From CAZSAT01 sp964604675 (GTDB taxonomy: Bacteria > Myxococcota_A > UBA796 > CAJQPC01): a stretch of DNA of 60,827 nt. The translations under genes and the position numbers were made by a program. The stretch covers positions 1-60,827 of the forward strand of contig CAZSAT010000031.1 of the NCBI GenBank assembly GCA_964604675.1, in the 5' to 3' direction. Below the pieces are notes generated by a model that made no database searches, had not been told where the DNA came from, and worked only from the letters and a program-made list of their open reading frames with translations. Positions 33,121 through 41,362 of the stretch are shown one piece after another. Within the stretch, counting starts at the first letter, position 1. Each line of letters starts with the position of its first letter.

Positions 33121-34188
33121 ATGGCTGACTGGACCCTGCTCGGGCCGAAGATCCCGGTGCCCGTGTGGCGGAAGCGCCTGCTCCGCGCGGTGGGCTACGA
33201 CCAGGGCGCCATCCTGTGGGAGCCGATGGTCAAGGGTTGGGAGGCCTTCGACGCCGGCCGGCTGCCCTCCGACGCTCGCACGCTGCTCTTGCTGCACGGC
33301 ACCGGCATGATCACGCGACCGGGCTTCCACGGCTTCTCCGAGGGGGAGTACCACGAGCTGGTTCGTCGCTACGAGGGCCGCATCCTGGCCTTCGAGCACC
33401 AGGCGCTCCAGCGCGCGCTGCCGACCAACGCGAAGGCGCTGGCCGGCTCCTTGCTGGCGGGAGGGGTGCGGCTGCACCTCGACCTGGTCGGCCTGTCCCG
33501 TGGTGGCCTGCTCGGGCGGTACGTGGCGGAGGGCTGGGCCGAGGACCTGTTCGGCGACCGGGTGGAGGTCGACAAGCTGGTCTTCCTGGGCACGCCCAAC
33601 GGCGGCACCCCCAGCGCTCGGCGCGACCCGCTCGGCGCGGGCGCGCGGGAGATGAAAGCCTGGCGCGTGGACGTGCGCCGGGTGGCGCTGATCGGCGACC
33701 CCGATCGGCACGTGGAGGAGGTCGACGACCCCTTCACGCTCGACCGCTACCCCGCCGAGCCGCCGTACCTCACCTGGCCGATGTTCCGCGGCACCATCGA
33801 TCAGCTCCCGGGCAGCCGCATGCTCCAGAAGCTCAACGGCTTCGACGGCCCGGCGCCCGGCCAGCGCTGGCGGGACCGTCCCGCGACCTACTTCGGCATC
33901 GCCGCGGTCTTCACCTTCGACCACGGGGCGCCGAACCCGGTGCTGCTGAAGGGCAAGCTGCCCCTCCGGCGGAGCGAGATCGCCCACCACGCGCTGCCGG
34001 TGCCCAACGACCTGGTGGTGCCCACCAGCAGCGTGTTCGCGCCCGTGCAGGGGCCGGATGCCTGCGGCCTGTTCCCGCTCGTGCGGGAGCGGTTGCTGGT
34101 GCTCGCTCCGACGGCGAACGTCACGCACACCGGCCTGATGCGCGTGGCCGCGGTGAGGCAGCGGGTGGTGGACTGGCTCAGCCGGTGA
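33121..34188 (+). CDS. Alpha/beta hydrolase of DUF7379/lipase type
   Basis: The 355-residue protein has no signal peptide and begins at ATG 33121. TLLLLHGTGMIT provides the oxyanion strand. LVGLSRGGLLGRY at 123-135 is the nucleophile elbow with Ser126, and KLVFLGTPNGGTPSA follows it. The order and the TPNGG motif recall triacylglycerol-lipase-like hydrolases with a DUF7379-type fold. The substrate is unknown. Its 3' end overlaps the convergent oxidase gene by 11 bases. Confidence 0.75.
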   Translation: MADWTLLGPKIPVPVWRKRLLRAVGYDQGAILWEPMVKGWEAFDAGRLPSDARTLLLLHGTGMITRPGFHGFSEGEYHELVRRYEGRILAFEHQALQRALPTNAKALAGSLLAGGVRLHLDLVGLSRGGLLGRYVAEGWAEDLFGDRVEVDKLVFLGTPNGGTPSARRDPLGAGAREMKAWRVDVRRVALIGDPDRHVEEVDDPFTLDRYPAEPPYLTWPMFRGTIDQLPGSRMLQKLNGFDGPAPGQRWRDRPATYFGIAAVFTFDHGAPNPVLLKGKLPLRRSEIAHHALPVPNDLVVPTSSVFAPVQGPDACGLFPLVRERLLVLAPTANVTHTGLMRVAAVRQRVVDWLSR

Positions 34189-35251
34189 TCAGGCTCCGGT
34201 CGAGCTCGGCCAGGGTGCTCGCACCGCAGAGCGCCATGGCCAGGTCGATCTCGGCGCGCAGCAGCTCGTAGACCCGCTCCACCCCCTGCTTGCCGCCCAG
34301 CGTCAGCCCCCACAGCACCGGGCGACCGATCAACACGGCGCGCGCCCCCAGCGCCACCGCCTTGAGCACGTCGGTGCCTCGCCGCACGCCGCCGTCGAAC
34401 AGGAGCGGCACGCGGCCGTCGAGCGCCTCGGCGATCCGCGGCAGCACCTCGATGGTGGCAGGCGAGGTGTCGAGCTGGCGCCCACCGTGGTTGGAGACCA
34501 CCACCCCGGCCGCGCCGTGCTCCACCGCCAGCAGGGCGTCGTCGGCGCGCACGATGCCCTTGACCAGCACGGGCAGCCGCGTGATCGACCGGAGCCAGGT
34601 CACGTCGTCCCAGCTCAGCGCCGGGTCGAGCAGCTGGTAGAAGTACGCGGCGAGCCCGGAGTCCCTGACCGCGGGCGGCAGGTCCTTGCGATCGCCCGAC
34701 AGGTTCCGCACGTCGAGGTCGCCGCGCAGCGTGAAGCCGTTGCGCACGTCGCGCTCGCGCGTGCCCAGCAGCGGCGCGTCGACCGTCAACACGAGGGCCT
34801 TCGCGCCGGCCGCCTCGGCCCGCTGGACCAGGGCCTTGGTGGCCTCGCGGTCCCGGTACACGTAGAGCTGGAACCACAGCTCCCCGCGCGCGGCCTCGAC
34901 CACCCGTTCGACGTCGGTGTTCGACAGCGTGGAGAGGATCATGGTGCTGCCCGAGGCCGCGGTGCCCCAGGCCGTGGCCAGCTCGGCGTGCTCGTGGGCC
35001 AGGCCGTGGAAGGCGGTGGGAGCGGTCATCACGGGCAGCGACAGCCGGCGACCCAGCACCTCGGTCGAGAGGTCGCGGTCCGAGACCCCGGTGAGCACGC
35101 GGTAGTGCAGGCAGAGCTCGCGGAAGGCCTGCTGGTTGCGGGCCAGGGTGAGCTCGTCGTGCGCGCCGGAGCGGTAGTAGTCGCGGGCCATGGGCTCGAG
35201 CTTCTGGTTGGCCAGGGCCTCGAGCTCGAACAGGTTCAGGGCGTCGGTCAT
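34178..35251 (-). CDS. FMN-dependent alpha-hydroxy-acid oxidase/dehydrogenase
   Basis: The 357-residue protein matches the lactate/glycolate oxidase family. It shows LSLPVMTAPTAFHGLAH, WFQLYVYRDREAT, VLTVDAPLLGTRERDVRNGF, LPVLVKGIV and SNHGGRQLD with catalytic His255. FMN-dependent enzymes of this family oxidise 2-hydroxy acids such as L-lactate, passing electrons either to O2 or to the respiratory chain. The distinction between oxidase and dehydrogenase cannot be made from sequence alone. No membrane-binding insertion is obvious, so it is likely soluble. The gene is monocistronic as far as can be seen. Confidence 0.9.
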   Translation of the reverse strand: MTDALNLFELEALANQKLEPMARDYYRSGAHDELTLARNQQAFRELCLHYRVLTGVSDRDLSTEVLGRRLSLPVMTAPTAFHGLAHEHAELATAWGTAASGSTMILSTLSNTDVERVVEAARGELWFQLYVYRDREATKALVQRAEAAGAKALVLTVDAPLLGTRERDVRNGFTLRGDLDVRNLSGDRKDLPPAVRDSGLAAYFYQLLDPALSWDDVTWLRSITRLPVLVKGIVRADDALLAVEHGAAGVVVSNHGGRQLDTSPATIEVLPRIAEALDGRVPLLFDGGVRRGTDVLKAVALGARAVLIGRPVLWGLTLGGKQGVERVYELLRAEIDLAMALCGASTLAELDRSLITG

Positions 35252-35271
35252 GGCTGGCCCCTATTGCGGAC

Positions 35272-35619
35272 CTACAAGAGCTCCCAGATCCCGCTCACCG
35301 CGACCACGGCCTCTGCGGCCGACGGCGGACGCGGTGTGGGGGGCGGCGGCTCCTCGACCAGTCGCTGGATGCAGAAGCTTCGGCCGGTCCCGAGCAAGCG
35401 GACCAGCACGGTCCGCTCGCTCAGGTCCACCCGCTCCAGGGCCATCGGCTCGAAGCGGTCGCCCATCCTCTCGGTCGCGAGCCCGAGCGCCTCGAGCCAG
35501 TTGCTGGCGGCGACCGTGTGCTCGATCGAGAACTCGCCCGCCACCACCCGGAAGGTGTGGAGGGTGGGGGAGGGCCGCCGCACGAAGCGGCGGAGGGCGA
35601 TGGCCCGGCGTGCACGCAT
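35272..35619 (-). CDS. Small conserved hypothetical protein
   Basis: The 115-residue protein starts MRARRAIALRRFVRR and then FRVVAGEFSIEHTVAASNWLEALGLATERMG, a strand-helix pattern I have seen at the N terminus of hypothetical proteins from myxobacteria. The C-terminal 30 residues are Pro-rich (EEPPPPTPRPPSAAE) and end AVSGIWELL. No catalytic motif is present. It lies just upstream of the alpha-hydroxy-acid oxidase, 20 bases away and on the same strand, so the two may be co-transcribed. Confidence 0.6.
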   Translation of the reverse strand: MRARRAIALRRFVRRPSPTLHTFRVVAGEFSIEHTVAASNWLEALGLATERMGDRFEPMALERVDLSERTVLVRLLGTGRSFCIQRLVEEPPPPTPRPPSAAEAVVAVSGIWELL

Positions 35620-35715
35620 GCTGCCTCGGTTCGGCCCTGCGGGTGGGCCGGAGAGTAGACACCGGAGGGGGCCATGGGCGTCACGCGGGGGCTGTCACGG
35701 CTTGTCGTGCTCCCC

Positions 35716-36786
35716 TCAGCGCGCCTCGACCGCGAGCTGCGCGTAGGCCCCGTCGATCGGTCCTGTGCCGGCGAGCAGGGCCTCGTCGAAGAAGCTGGTG
35801 CTGGCGTAGCGGATGATCTCGGCCGACACATCGAGGTCGAGGTACCCGCCCTCGCAGCCCTCCAGGGCCGGGGGCAGGGCCTCGGCACAGCCGCTCGTGG
35901 CGAGCTCCAAGAGCTGCGCGTACCAGGTCTCGTTCAGGTCGTCGCGGCCGGCGAAGTGCTGCTCGGCCAGCTCGGTCACCTGCATCTGGCAGAGGTCGGT
36001 GAAGGCCATGTGGCCGGCGCCGGCGAGCTGCAGGTACAGGCCGGCGTCCATCGCGTCGGACGTGTCCGACGGGTCGGCGAAGGCGTCGCAGCTGCCGCCG
36101 AAGGACGCGAAGGGCACGTCGCGTTCCACGCCTGCGGGGATGGCCATGGCGAAGAGCGCATCGAAGCGCTCGTCCTCGTTCCCCAGGGTGGCGGTGGTCG
36201 CGCCGCCGGCGGAGTGGCCCGAGAGCCCCAGCAGGTCGAGGTCGAGCCGCTCCGCCAGAAGATGGTCCGCGCCCAGGGTGCCGAGCAGGTCCAGCAGGTC
36301 CTCCACCTGGCCGGGGCCGGGGTCGTCGGTGTCGATGGCGCAGCCGTCGAGCGGCGGGGAGAACAGGCAGGGCAGCACGTCGGCCAGGCGGCGACCGGCG
36401 TGGTCGGTGGCCACCACTGCGTAGCCGCGCGACGCCAGGTGCTCGACGAGGTCCAGGGACTGGGCGTTGAAGCCGCCGAAGCCGTGGCTGAACACGATGA
36501 CCGGGTAGGGCGCTTCGGTCGGGCGCGGTGCAGCGTCGCGCACGCCACGGCTGGGGATGGTCGGCAGCGTGGGGTTGCCCAGCAGGTCGGCCACCTCGGT
36601 CGGCACGAAGTCACCCAGGCCGAGCTCCTCGCCGGCGTCGTCGGCATGGGCGTCGGCGGCCGGGTACCAGACCTGCGCTGCGTCGGACAGCGCGCTGACG
36701 CCCACGGGCACGCCCCAGGCGGCCTGGTCGGCGGGCAGGTCGAGGGGCTCGAAGGCGGGGGCGCACGCCAGCAGGAAGAGGCTCAT
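35716..36786 (-). CDS. Alpha/beta hydrolase lipoprotein (PAF-acetylhydrolase-like)
   Basis: The 356-residue product has the eight-residue signal MSLFLLAC. VIVFSHGFGGFNAQS and ASRGYAVVATDHAGR are the oxyanion strand and the strand after it. The nucleophile elbow is GLSGHSAGGATT with Ser192. AGAGHMAFTDLCQM near residue 285 gives the histidine region. It is of the same type as the lipoprotein at 24083-25165 and probably hydrolyses an extracytoplasmic ester. A 128-base gap separates it from the disulfide oxidoreductase gene. Confidence 0.8.
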   Translation of the reverse strand: MSLFLLACAPAFEPLDLPADQAAWGVPVGVSALSDAAQVWYPAADAHADDAGEELGLGDFVPTEVADLLGNPTLPTIPSRGVRDAAPRPTEAPYPVIVFSHGFGGFNAQSLDLVEHLASRGYAVVATDHAGRRLADVLPCLFSPPLDGCAIDTDDPGPGQVEDLLDLLGTLGADHLLAERLDLDLLGLSGHSAGGATTATLGNEDERFDALFAMAIPAGVERDVPFASFGGSCDAFADPSDTSDAMDAGLYLQLAGAGHMAFTDLCQMQVTELAEQHFAGRDDLNETWYAQLLELATSGCAEALPPALEGCEGGYLDLDVSAEIIRYASTSFFDEALLAGTGPIDGAYAQLAVEAR

Positions 36787-36914
36787 CCGGTCGCTCTATC
36801 CGCTGGGAGGGCGCCTCTGCGCGGGCCACGGCTCCGGCCTGCGGTCAGCGGGCCGTGTCCTCGCCCGCGGGTGAGCATCGGGTCTCCGTGAGGGTGGGGT
36901 CGGGAGTGTGGGGT

Positions 36915-38327
36915 TCAGTGGCCGGGCTCGTCGTCGTCTTCACCGACTATCGGGCAGACCTCGTGCAGCGCGGTGCGTAGATCGCGCAGCGCGGTCCGGA
37001 GGCCCTCCTCGATGACCGGGTGGTAGAAGGGCATCGACAGGGCGTCGTCTACGGTCAGCCCCGACTGGATGGCCCAGGCGAGCAGGTGCGCGGTGTGCTC
37101 GACCCGCGGACCACACAGCTCGGCCCCCACCAGCCGGCCGCAGTCGCGGGTGGCGTAGAGGCGCACGATGCCGCGGTGCTGGTTCATCACGCGCGCTCGC
37201 CCCTGGTCGCCGTAGTCGATCTGGCCGACAGCGCAGCGATCGGGCATCGCCGACCAGGGCTCGCCGACGACCGCGAGGTTCGGGTCGGTGAAGACCACGG
37301 CCAGCGGCGTGCGGCGGCGACCGGCCTGCACCCGTGGGAAGGTCGCGGCGTTGGCTCCGGCGATGCGCCCCTCGTCGGCGGCTTCGTGCAGGAGCGGCCG
37401 GAAGCCCGAGGCATCGCCCGCGACGAACACGTTCGTGTCGCCCACCTGGAGGGTGGCGAGGTCGACGGCGGGGAGGCCGCGGTCGTCCAGCGGCACGCCG
37501 GCGTTCTCGAGGCGCACGCCGTCGAGGTTGTTTCGGCGTCCCGCGGCGACGAGCACGTGCTCGAACACCGCCTCGCGCGGACCGCCGGCTCCCGACCAGG
37601 TGACGTGCACCCCGTCGGGCGTCTCCACGGCGCCGTGGAGCTCGTGGCCCATCTGCAGGTCGAGCTCGCGGCCCAGGGCGTCCCGGGCGGAAGCCGCCAC
37701 CACCGGATCCGACAGCGGGCCGAGACGCTCCCGTCCGACGATCGTGACCCGGACGCCCAGCCGGTGGAGCGCCTGGCCCAGCTCCAGCCCGATCACCCCG
37801 GCGCCGACCACGAGCACGCTCTCGGGCAGGGTGGGGAGGTCGAAGACCTGGTCGCTGGAGATCACGCGCGTGCCCAGCCCGCGGAAGGGGGGCGGCACGA
37901 AGGGGCGGCCGCCCACCGCCAGCACCACGCTGCGTGCCTGCACCTCGCCGTACCCGTCGACCTCCAGCCTTCCGGGCGCGAGGAACCGGGCGCGTCCTTC
38001 CAGGAGCACGCCACGGTCGCGGAGGCCCTGCACCCCCCGGAGCACGAAGCCCACGAAGCGGTCGCGCTCGGCCTGCACGCGCGCCATCACGGCGGCACCG
38101 TCGACCTGCACGGTGGTGTGCACCCCGAACACCTCGGCCTCCCGCGCGTGCCACGCGGCGTCGGCTGCGGCGATGAGGAGCTTCGAGGGCATGCACCCCA
38201 CCCGCGCACAGGTGGTGCCGAAAGGACCCGGATCGATCACGGCCACCGACGCGCCCGCGTTCTCGGCGGCGCGGCGCGCGGTGAGGCCGGCCGTACCGGC
38301 TCCGAGGATGGCGACGTCGACGTGCAT
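36915..38327 (-). CDS. Dihydrolipoyl dehydrogenase-like flavoprotein disulfide oxidoreductase
   Basis: The 470-residue protein shows the FAD-binding GAGTAG (9-14), the redox cysteines Cys40 and Cys45 (TTCARVGCMPSK, spaced by four residues), a second nucleotide-binding VVGAGVIGLELGQALHRLG, TNVFVAGDASG for the FAD tail, and the C-terminal catalytic MPFYHPVIEEGL (His436, Glu440/441). This is the dihydrolipoamide dehydrogenase/mercuric reductase superfamily. The MPFYHPVIEEGLRTAL end is shared with a class of stand-alone dihydrolipoyl dehydrogenases. No E1/E2 genes lie nearby. ATG 38327 is chosen over the longer frame; GGGGGAG precedes it. Confidence 0.88.
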   Translation of the reverse strand: MHVDVAILGAGTAGLTARRAAENAGASVAVIDPGPFGTTCARVGCMPSKLLIAAADAAWHAREAEVFGVHTTVQVDGAAVMARVQAERDRFVGFVLRGVQGLRDRGVLLEGRARFLAPGRLEVDGYGEVQARSVVLAVGGRPFVPPPFRGLGTRVISSDQVFDLPTLPESVLVVGAGVIGLELGQALHRLGVRVTIVGRERLGPLSDPVVAASARDALGRELDLQMGHELHGAVETPDGVHVTWSGAGGPREAVFEHVLVAAGRRNNLDGVRLENAGVPLDDRGLPAVDLATLQVGDTNVFVAGDASGFRPLLHEAADEGRIAGANAATFPRVQAGRRRTPLAVVFTDPNLAVVGEPWSAMPDRCAVGQIDYGDQGRARVMNQHRGIVRLYATRDCGRLVGAELCGPRVEHTAHLLAWAIQSGLTVDDALSMPFYHPVIEEGLRTALRDLRTALHEVCPIVGEDDDEPGH

Positions 38328-38439
38328 GCGAGCTCCCCCGAGGCGGCCGCGAGGCGTTCGCGTGCGCAGGAGCCTGCAGGATGCCTCACACCGGCCGAAC
38401 GTTGCGCGCGTTCCAGGACCAGAGGAGGTCTGCAGCCGA

Positions 38440-38706
38440 TTGTCCCAGTTCGTGGGTAACTCTGCTGCTGGAGCGTTCTGGTGTTCCGGGCTGCTCATGG
38501 GCGGCGGCGTGATGGTGGTGCTCGGTCTGGTTCGAGAGAACGCCACCTGGCTGCACGCGGTCGCAGTGATGATGGGCGTGGTCTCGGTCGGCCGCCTGGT
38601 CGGGATCGTGGCCGACGGCTCCGGTCAGGTCGCGATCCAGGCCAGGGTGTTGGAGCTGGTCATCGCAGGGGTCATGGTGGCGGCGGGGCGGTTCGTGAAG
38701 GGCTGA
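38440..38706 (+). CDS. Small DUF4345-like membrane protein, possibly shortened
   Basis: The frame from a TTG at 38440 (AGGAGG at 38423-38428) or a GTG at 38452 encodes 84-88 residues with three hydrophobic stretches: WCSGLLMGGGVMVVLGLV, LHAVAVMMGVVSVGRLVGIV and VLELVIAGVMVAAG. The VGRLVGIVADGSGQ motif resembles the conserved GRllsl..DG region of DUF4345 proteins. The usual first membrane helix is missing, so it may be truncated or a shorter form. It lies upstream of the helicase gene on the same strand, 70 bases away. Confidence 0.5.
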   Translation: MSQFVGNSAAGAFWCSGLLMGGGVMVVLGLVRENATWLHAVAVMMGVVSVGRLVGIVADGSGQVAIQARVLELVIAGVMVAAGRFVKG

Positions 38707-38776
38707 TGGCCTGCAGCAGCCCCGCGGGCGTTACCTGCCCGCATCCCACCCCGGAGCACGTATTTCCTTCGATTCC

Positions 38777-39934
38777 ATGGGCCTCGCCCCCGAGGTCCTC
38801 GCCGGCCTGTCCGACATGGGCTTCACCGAGCCCACCCCCATCCAGGCCAAGGCCATCCCGCTGGGCGCCGAAGGACGCGACCTGATCGCGTCGGCGTCCA
38901 CCGGCACCGGCAAGACCGCGGCCTTCCTGGTCCCTATCCTGCACCAGCTCGCTGGCACCAAGCCGGGCATCCTCCGGGTCCTGGTGCTCACCCCGACCCG
39001 TGAGCTCGCCCTCCAGATCGACGAGCAGGCCTTGGCGCTGGGCTACCACGTGGGCCTGTCGAGCGTGGCCATCATCGGCGGCGTGAAGATGAACCCCCAG
39101 GAGGACGCCATCCGCTCCGGCGTGGAGATCATCGTCGCCACCCCCGGCCGGCTGATGGACCACATGAAGCAGGGCTACCTCGACATGAGCACCGTGCAGT
39201 TCCTGGTGCTCGACGAGGCCGACCGCATGTTCGACATGGGCTTCCTGCCCGACGTGCACCTGATCGTGGCGAACCTGCCCCGGGACCGCCAGACGCTGCT
39301 CTTCTCGGCCACCATGCCGTCGAAGGTGCGCAAGCTCGCCGACACCATCCTGCGCGACCCCGAGACCGTGGCCGTGGACCCGAGCAAGCCCGCCGACACC
39401 CTGGTCCACTGCGCGTTCAGCGTGGCGGGCCGGCGCAAGGCGGCGCTGCTCGGCCGGATCCTCTCCTACGAGCGGCACACCTCGGTGATCGTGTTCGTGA
39501 AGCGCAAGCGCGAGGCCGACTCGCTCGCCCGCGCCGTGCGTCGCTCGTCCCGGCGCGAGGCGGCGAGCATCCACTCGGGCCGCACCCAGCAGGAGCGCAT
39601 CGCCGCGCTCGAGGACTTCCGCACGGGCACCTGCCCCATCCTCATCGCCACCGACGTCGCAGCCCGCGGCATCGACGTCGACAAGGTGTCCCACGTGGTG
39701 CACTTCGACGTGCCCAGGTCGCCCGAGGACTACATCCACCGCAGCGGCCGAACGGGCCGAGCCGGGGAGGACGGCGAGGTCATCACGCTGGTCTCGCCCG
39801 AAGAAGAGCGCGACCTGGCCGCCATCGAGAAGGCCATCGGCACGACGATCCGGCGCGAGGTCATGCCGAAGTTCGACACGGGCCTCGAGGGCGGCGGTGG
39901 TCGTCGCAGGAAGCCCCGGACCCCCAAGAGGTAG
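38777..39934 (+). CDS. DEAD-box ATP-dependent RNA helicase (RhlE-like)
   Basis: The 385-residue protein has all DEAD-box motifs in order: Q motif (GFTEPTPIQ, 15-23), Walker A ASTGTGKT (40-47), PTRELALQ, ATPGRL, DEAD as VLDEADRM, SAT, then VIVFVKRK, ATDVAARGID and HRSGRTGRAG. It ends shortly after the helicase core with a basic tail (GGGGRRRKPRTPKR), as in RhlE-type proteins that act in RNA remodelling and ribosome assembly. No RNA-binding C-terminal domain is present. Confidence 0.92.
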   Translation: MGLAPEVLAGLSDMGFTEPTPIQAKAIPLGAEGRDLIASASTGTGKTAAFLVPILHQLAGTKPGILRVLVLTPTRELALQIDEQALALGYHVGLSSVAIIGGVKMNPQEDAIRSGVEIIVATPGRLMDHMKQGYLDMSTVQFLVLDEADRMFDMGFLPDVHLIVANLPRDRQTLLFSATMPSKVRKLADTILRDPETVAVDPSKPADTLVHCAFSVAGRRKAALLGRILSYERHTSVIVFVKRKREADSLARAVRRSSRREAASIHSGRTQQERIAALEDFRTGTCPILIATDVAARGIDVDKVSHVVHFDVPRSPEDYIHRSGRTGRAGEDGEVITLVSPEEERDLAAIEKAIGTTIRREVMPKFDTGLEGGGGRRRKPRTPKR

Positions 39935-39989
39935 GTGCGCGTCGCGTGCTGCGCCGCCCCCGTCGATCCAAGCGAGGAGCTGCCGAACC

Positions 39990-40295
39990 ATGCCGAGCCT
40001 GCTGTCCACGGCCCTGGGCCGCTTCCGCGCCGTGAGCGGCCTGGAGGGCCTGTCCTACCTGGTGCTGGTGCTCGTCGCGATGCCACTGAAGTACGCCGCC
40101 GATCTCCCCGCGGCGGTCAGCCTCGTGGGTCGCCTCCACGGCGGGCTCTTCGTGCTCTTCGTGCTCACGCTGCTCCTCGCGCAGCGGGAGCGGGAGTGGA
40201 GCGCCCAGCGGGCGATGGAGCTCCTGGGCCTGTCGCTCGTCCCCTTCGGGGCCCTCTGGATCGACCGCGCGTGCCAGGCCGAGACCTCGCCCTGA
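39990..40295 (+). CDS. DUF3817-family small membrane protein
   Basis: The 101-residue protein (ATG 39990, AGGAG about 11 bases upstream) has three predicted membrane helices. It matches the DUF3817 pattern: FRAVSGLEGLSYLVLVLVAMPLKY near the start, VGRLHGGLFVLFVLTLLLA in the middle, and a C-terminal helix with PFGALWIDR. The function of the family is unknown. It is 55 bases downstream of the helicase gene and 68 upstream of the agmatinase-family gene, so it could share a transcript with either. Confidence 0.85.
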   Translation: MPSLLSTALGRFRAVSGLEGLSYLVLVLVAMPLKYAADLPAAVSLVGRLHGGLFVLFVLTLLLAQREREWSAQRAMELLGLSLVPFGALWIDRACQAETSP

Positions 40296-40363
40296 GCGCG
40301 CCTCACCGCTGGTCCGCCGTCTGGACGCGCGCTACACCGGGGACCTCGCTGCGTGGAGATCCC

Positions 40364-41362
40364 GTGCTCGACGACTTTGACGCCGACGGCCCCGCCCAGC
40401 ACGACACCCTCTTCGGCCTGCCGCCCACCGACGCGCTGGTGCGGGTGCTGCCGGTCCCCTTCGACGCCACCACGTCGTCGGGCCAGGGCACCGCGGAGTG
40501 CTTCCCGCACGTGCTGGAGGCCAGCTGGCAGGTCGACCTCTTCGACCTGGAGACCGACCAGGCGTTCCGCCGCGGCATCGCCGCCGCCCCCCCGCTGCTG
40601 CCCGAGCTCAACGCCGCCGCCCGCCGCGACGCGGCCCTCGCCCGTGCCGGGGACCACGAAGCCCGCGCGCGGGTCGACGCGGCCAGCGCCCAGCGCACGG
40701 CCGCCGTCGAGACCTGGACCGTGCAGCAGCTCGACCGGGGCCGCATTCCCGGCATCCTGGGCGGCGACCACAGCGTGCCGCTGGGGGCCATGCGCGCCGC
40801 CATCGAGCGGTTCCCGGGGCTGTCCATCCTGCACGTCGACGCGCACGCCGATCTGCGGGTGGCCTACGAAGGCTTCGCCGAGTCCCATGCCTCGATCCTG
40901 CACAACGTGCTCGATGGCCACCACGTTCGCGTCGTGCAGGTCGGGGTGAGGGACCTCGGCAGCGCGGAGGCCAGGCGCATCGAGGACGATCCCCGGCTGC
41001 ACACGTGGACCGACACCGCGCTGGCTCGAGCCCAGCTCGGCGGCCTGTCCTGGCTCGACCTCTGCGCCCAGATGCTCGCGCCGCTCGGCGAACCCGTGTG
41101 GGTCACCTTCGACATCGACGGCCTCGACCCGAGCCTCTGTCCGAACACCGGCACCCCGGTTCCCGGCGGCTTGAGCTGGAGGGAGGCGCAGCTGCTCCTG
41201 GCGGAGCTCGCTCGTGGCCACCGCATCGTGGGCTTCGACCTCTGCGAGGTGGGCGCGGCGCCGTGGGACGCGAACGTCGGCGCACGCCTGCTCTACAAGC
41301 TCGCCTGCCAGGCGATCGCCTCCCAGGGGCCGGCCGGAGCCAAGCTCAGGTCCTCCGGTTGA
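40364..41362 (+). CDS. speB: Agmatinase/arginase-family ureohydrolase
   Basis: The 332-residue protein keeps all six manganese ligands of the ureohydrolase family: His136 in GGDHS, Asp159/His161/Asp163 in HVDAHADLR, and Asp250/Asp252 in TFDIDGLDPS. Agmatinase splits agmatine to putrescine and urea, and the arginine decarboxylase encoded at 48109 would supply agmatine, so SpeB is the best guess. Related formiminoglutamase or guanidinobutyrase activity cannot be excluded by eye. The GTG at 40364 has GGAG five bases before it. The end overlaps the convergent ATP-grasp gene by 17 bases. Confidence 0.85.
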   Translation: MLDDFDADGPAQHDTLFGLPPTDALVRVLPVPFDATTSSGQGTAECFPHVLEASWQVDLFDLETDQAFRRGIAAAPPLLPELNAAARRDAALARAGDHEARARVDAASAQRTAAVETWTVQQLDRGRIPGILGGDHSVPLGAMRAAIERFPGLSILHVDAHADLRVAYEGFAESHASILHNVLDGHHVRVVQVGVRDLGSAEARRIEDDPRLHTWTDTALARAQLGGLSWLDLCAQMLAPLGEPVWVTFDIDGLDPSLCPNTGTPVPGGLSWREAQLLLAELARGHRIVGFDLCEVGAAPWDANVGARLLYKLACQAIASQGPAGAKLRSSG

